Source of the DNA: an uncultured Bacteroidota bacterium
GTDB lineage: Bacteria; Bacteroidota; Bacteroidia; Flavobacteriales; Flavobacteriaceae
Assembly (NCBI GenBank): GCA_903837025.1
Contig: CAILTC010000445.1
Location: forward strand, 1 to 8,479
DNA length: 8,479 nt
Direction of reading: 5' to 3'
Made by a program: the position numbers and the translations under genes. The notes beneath the pieces are model-generated. The model had not been told where the DNA came from. It did no database searches and was given only the letters and a program-made list of their open reading frames with translations. Positions 6,507 to 8,479 of this stretch are shown in pieces (the stretch's first letter is position 1; each line of letters starts with the position of its first letter).

Positions 6507-6792
6507 AATTAAAAATAGTGCCGCAAAGGCACAAGGAAAAAAAAGTTACCCACGGTTGAAACCGTGGGCTATGTGGTTAAAAGCGATGTATTGAAACCAT
6601 CGGCGATGCGGTTGAAACAGATATTGGAACTCAAAAATAACATCTTTAATTTTAAATTTGTGGCTTCGTTGCTAAAAAAATATGGAAACAAAAAAAGTTA
6701 TAATCTGGAAAAAAAGTTATACATGGGTACTACTGATGAACGCCATTTATATTTTGATTTTTTATCTAATCATGAAATTATATTCCTAAGCT
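6507..6792 (+). other. 286-bp intergenic region between deacetylase and symporter
   Basis: No credible gene lies here. The first 115 bp hold the REP-like palindromes described separately. The rest is AT-rich, with a TAAATTTG (6653-6660) that fits the Bacteroidota -7 consensus but lacks a well-spaced -33 element. A 17-codon open frame (6736-6789, MNAIYILIFYLIMKLYS) ends one codon before the symporter start, in the same frame. It is hydrophobic but too short to call a gene. Confidence 0.6.
6518..6618. repeat. REP-like intergenic palindrome cluster
   Basis: Three inverted repeats lie close together: GTGCC-GCAAA-GGCAC (6518-6532); CCCACGGTT-GA-AACCGTGGG (6549-6568), a perfect 9-bp palindrome; and CGATG-N9-CATCG (6584-6602). 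The heptamer TTGAAAC recurs at 6556, 6591 and 6612, the last two inside the related units GCGATG-TA-TTGAAAC and GCGATG-CGG-TTGAAAC. No T-tract follows on the + strand, so this is not a typical intrinsic terminator for the deacetylase gene. From memory, 'acccacggtt...aaccgtgggct' and 'cgcaaaggc' sequences are dispersed between genes in Flavobacterium-type genomes, some linked to REP-associated IS200-like transposases. Only one copy is visible here, so dispersion cannot be confirmed. Confidence 0.6.
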
Positions 6793-8479
6793 ATGCAACT
6801 AATCGATTGGATGGTACTTATCGTAACCTTATTGTTTATCGTCATTTATGGCGTATGGAAAACTCGTGGAAGCAAGAATGTAGAAGATTATATTCTTGGT
6901 AACAACGAGACGCCATGGCATACTGTAGGGCTTTCGGTTATGGCAACACAAGCTAGTGCCATTACTTTTCTTTCGACACCGGGACAAGCCTATCATGATG
7001 GGATGGGTTTTTTGCAATTCTATTTTGGTTTACCCATTGCTATGGTTGTTATATGTGTAACATTTATCCCAATTTACCATAAATACAAAGTTTTTACAGC
7101 TTATGAATATCTTGAAAAAAGATTTGACTTAAAAACACGTTCACTTGCGGCCATCCTTTTCTTGGTTCAAAGAGGTTTGGGGACTGGACTTACCATTTAT
7201 GCACCAGCAATAATATTATCGGCATTATTAGGTTGGAATTTGACCGTCATGAATATAATTATAGGTGTATTAGTGATTATCTATACTTTTTCGGGCGGAA
7301 CAAAAGCCGTAAATGTCACCCAGAAACAGCAAATGTTTGTGATTATGCTGGGAATGATTATTACTTTTTTCCTGATTTTGCACTATTTACCTAATGATAT
7401 GACCTTTAGCAGTGCATTGCATATTGCTGGTGCTAATGACAAAATGAATATCGTAAATTTTTCGTTTGATCCCGAAGAGAAATATACGATTTGGAGCGGA
7501 ATTACAGGAGGTTTTTTCTTGGCACTCGCCTATTTTGGAACCGATCAATCCCAAGTGGGGCGCTATTTATCTGGGAAATCGGTTCGAGAAAGCCAGATGG
7601 GATTAATAATGAATGGGCTTTTGAAAGTGCCCATGCAATTCTTTATATTATTGACAGGAGTTATGGTTTTTGTGTTTTTTCAATTCAATCCCGTTCCTTT
7701 AAATTTTAATCCAAATAACAAAATAATTGTCGAAAAATCTGTTTATAAAAAGGAATACAATGTTTTAGAAAAAAAACTAGAAGCTCTTTCGGAAGACAAA
7801 AAAGTGATTAACCTCCTATATATAGATCAACTTAATCAGGATTATGATAATCCTATTCTCCGAAAAGAATTGGTTGGTTTATCTAGTAAAGAAAAGGATT
7901 TAAGGGACAGTGCCAAAGAAATAATCCTGAAAGCTGATAGTAATAGTGAAACCAACGACAAAGATTATGTGTTTTTTCATTTTATCCTCAACTATTTGCC
8001 ACAAGGACTCATAGGTTTATTGCTTGCTGTAATAATTTCTGCAGCAATGTCCTCAACAGCTTCTGGGCTTAATGCCCTAGCATCGACAACGGCTATTGAT
8101 ATATACAAACGGAACTTAAAAGAAGAGAAATCCGAAAAACATTATGTAAATGTCACCAAATTTTTCACGCTGTTTTGGGGAATTGTCGCCATCCTTTTTG
8201 CAAGTATTGGAACATTATTTGAAAATTTAATTCAACTAGTAAATATTGTGGGTTCTATCTTTTACGGAACCGTTTTGGGAATTTTCTTGGTTGGTTTCTA
8301 TATTAAATACGTACAGGCAAAAGCTATTTTTTATAGTGCAGTAATTAGCCAAATTACCATTTTCATCATTTATTATTTTACCATCTTTATATTCGAAAGC
8401 GGCAAAGAAAAACTGGGCTATCTATGGCTCAATTTTATTGGAGCGATGTTAACAATTGTTTTGTCTATTCTTTTGCAAG
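6793..8479 (+). CDS. sodium:solute symporter (SSS/SLC5 family), 3' end missing
   Basis: This is an uninterrupted frame of 562 codons plus one base, running off the right edge with no stop. The ATG at 6793 (MQLIDWMVLIVTLLF) follows an in-frame TAA at 6787-6789, fixing the start. The protein is an inner-membrane LeuT-fold carrier of about 13 helices. Diagnostic parts are the first helix (2-22); WHTVGLSVMATQASAITFLSTPG (about 46-68), matching the unwound helix 1 region of the family after an N-terminal extra helix; FSGGTKAVNVTQKQQ (166-180), the SSS signature region with Gln where Asp is usual; and SAAMSSTASGLNALASTTAIDIYK (about 416-440), where S420 and S421 align with the Na2-site serines of vSGLT. 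A charged, probably helical loop of about 85 residues (307-393) interrupts the helices. Family length suggests only a few residues are missing. The transported solute is not evident, though the deacetylase upstream suggests a sugar or amino-sugar product. Confidence 0.93.
   Translation, partial: MQLIDWMVLIVTLLFIVIYGVWKTRGSKNVEDYILGNNETPWHTVGLSVMATQASAITFLSTPGQAYHDGMGFLQFYFGLPIAMVVICVTFIPIYHKYKVFTAYEYLEKRFDLKTRSLAAILFLVQRGLGTGLTIYAPAIILSALLGWNLTVMNIIIGVLVIIYTFSGGTKAVNVTQKQQMFVIMLGMIITFFLILHYLPNDMTFSSALHIAGANDKMNIVNFSFDPEEKYTIWSGITGGFFLALAYFGTDQSQVGRYLSGKSVRESQMGLIMNGLLKVPMQFFILLTGVMVFVFFQFNPVPLNFNPNNKIIVEKSVYKKEYNVLEKKLEALSEDKKVINLLYIDQLNQDYDNPILRKELVGLSSKEKDLRDSAKEIILKADSNSETNDKDYVFFHFILNYLPQGLIGLLLAVIISAAMSSTASGLNALASTTAIDIYKRNLKEEKSEKHYVNVTKFFTLFWGIVAILFASIGTLFENLIQLVNIVGSIFYGTVLGIFLVGFYIKYVQAKAIFYSAVISQITIFIIYYFTIFIFESGKEKLGYLWLNFIGAMLTIVLSILLQ

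Noticed and set aside
6549..6568. CCCACGG palindrome as an intrinsic terminator of the deacetylase gene
   Set aside because: No T-tract follows it on the + strand, and it sits within a cluster of other palindromes more typical of an intergenic repeat element.
6564..6902. + strand frame of 112 codons starting in the palindrome cluster
   Set aside because: It begins inside the REP-like element and overlaps the first 110 bases of the symporter in another frame. It shows no domain, and the symporter frame is unmistakable.
7491..7709. + strand frame of 72 codons inside the symporter
   Set aside because: It lies wholly inside the conserved symporter frame and has no recognisable motif.

Overview
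The window looks like a short contig from a low-GC member of the Bacteroidota, most likely a Flavobacterium-like Flavobacteriaceae. The evidence is the AT-rich DNA, A-rich leaders without Shine-Dalgarno sites, signal peptides ending in '...A|Q', close matches to the Bacteroidota -7 promoter element (TAnnTTTG), and the protein families present. The first 32 bases are not genomic: they match the end of the Illumina TruSeq read-1 adapter, so the left edge is an assembly artefact. The right edge cuts through a gene.

Layout, all genes on the + strand: (1) adapter, then the last 40 codons of an unidentified gene (33-155). (2) A small secreted or membrane-anchored protein with a C-terminal hydrophobic anchor (285-599). 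(3) A secreted protein with a conserved Tyr/Trp-rich domain followed by six 13-residue Asn/Gly/Asp/His repeats (703-1368), closed by a good intrinsic terminator. (4) A POTRA plus beta-barrel outer-membrane protein of the BamA/TamA (Omp85) type (1445-3271). (5) A short secreted Asn/Arg/Tyr-rich protein (3408-3827), closed by a strong terminator. (6) A large exported PIG-L/LmbE-type deacetylase of 841 residues (3981-6506). (7) An intergenic region of about 290 bp with REP-like palindromes. (8) A nearly complete sodium:solute symporter (6793 to the window end), open at the 3' edge.

The most notable non-coding signal is an identical 14-base element, TGGCACAGTTATTG, upstream of genes 3 and 5. It lies 57 and 56 nt before their start codons and resembles a sigma-54 (RpoN) -24/-12 promoter. 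The two genes also have similar signal peptides and similar first mature residues, so they are probably co-regulated envelope proteins placed on either side of the outer-membrane barrel gene. The deacetylase and symporter form a plausible second functional pair: release of an acetyl group from an amino-sugar-like compound in the periplasm, and Na+-driven uptake of a small solute. The substrates cannot be read from the sequence.

I see no CRISPR array, tRNA, rRNA, prophage, insertion sequence or defence system, and nothing that clearly amounts to an undescribed multi-gene system.
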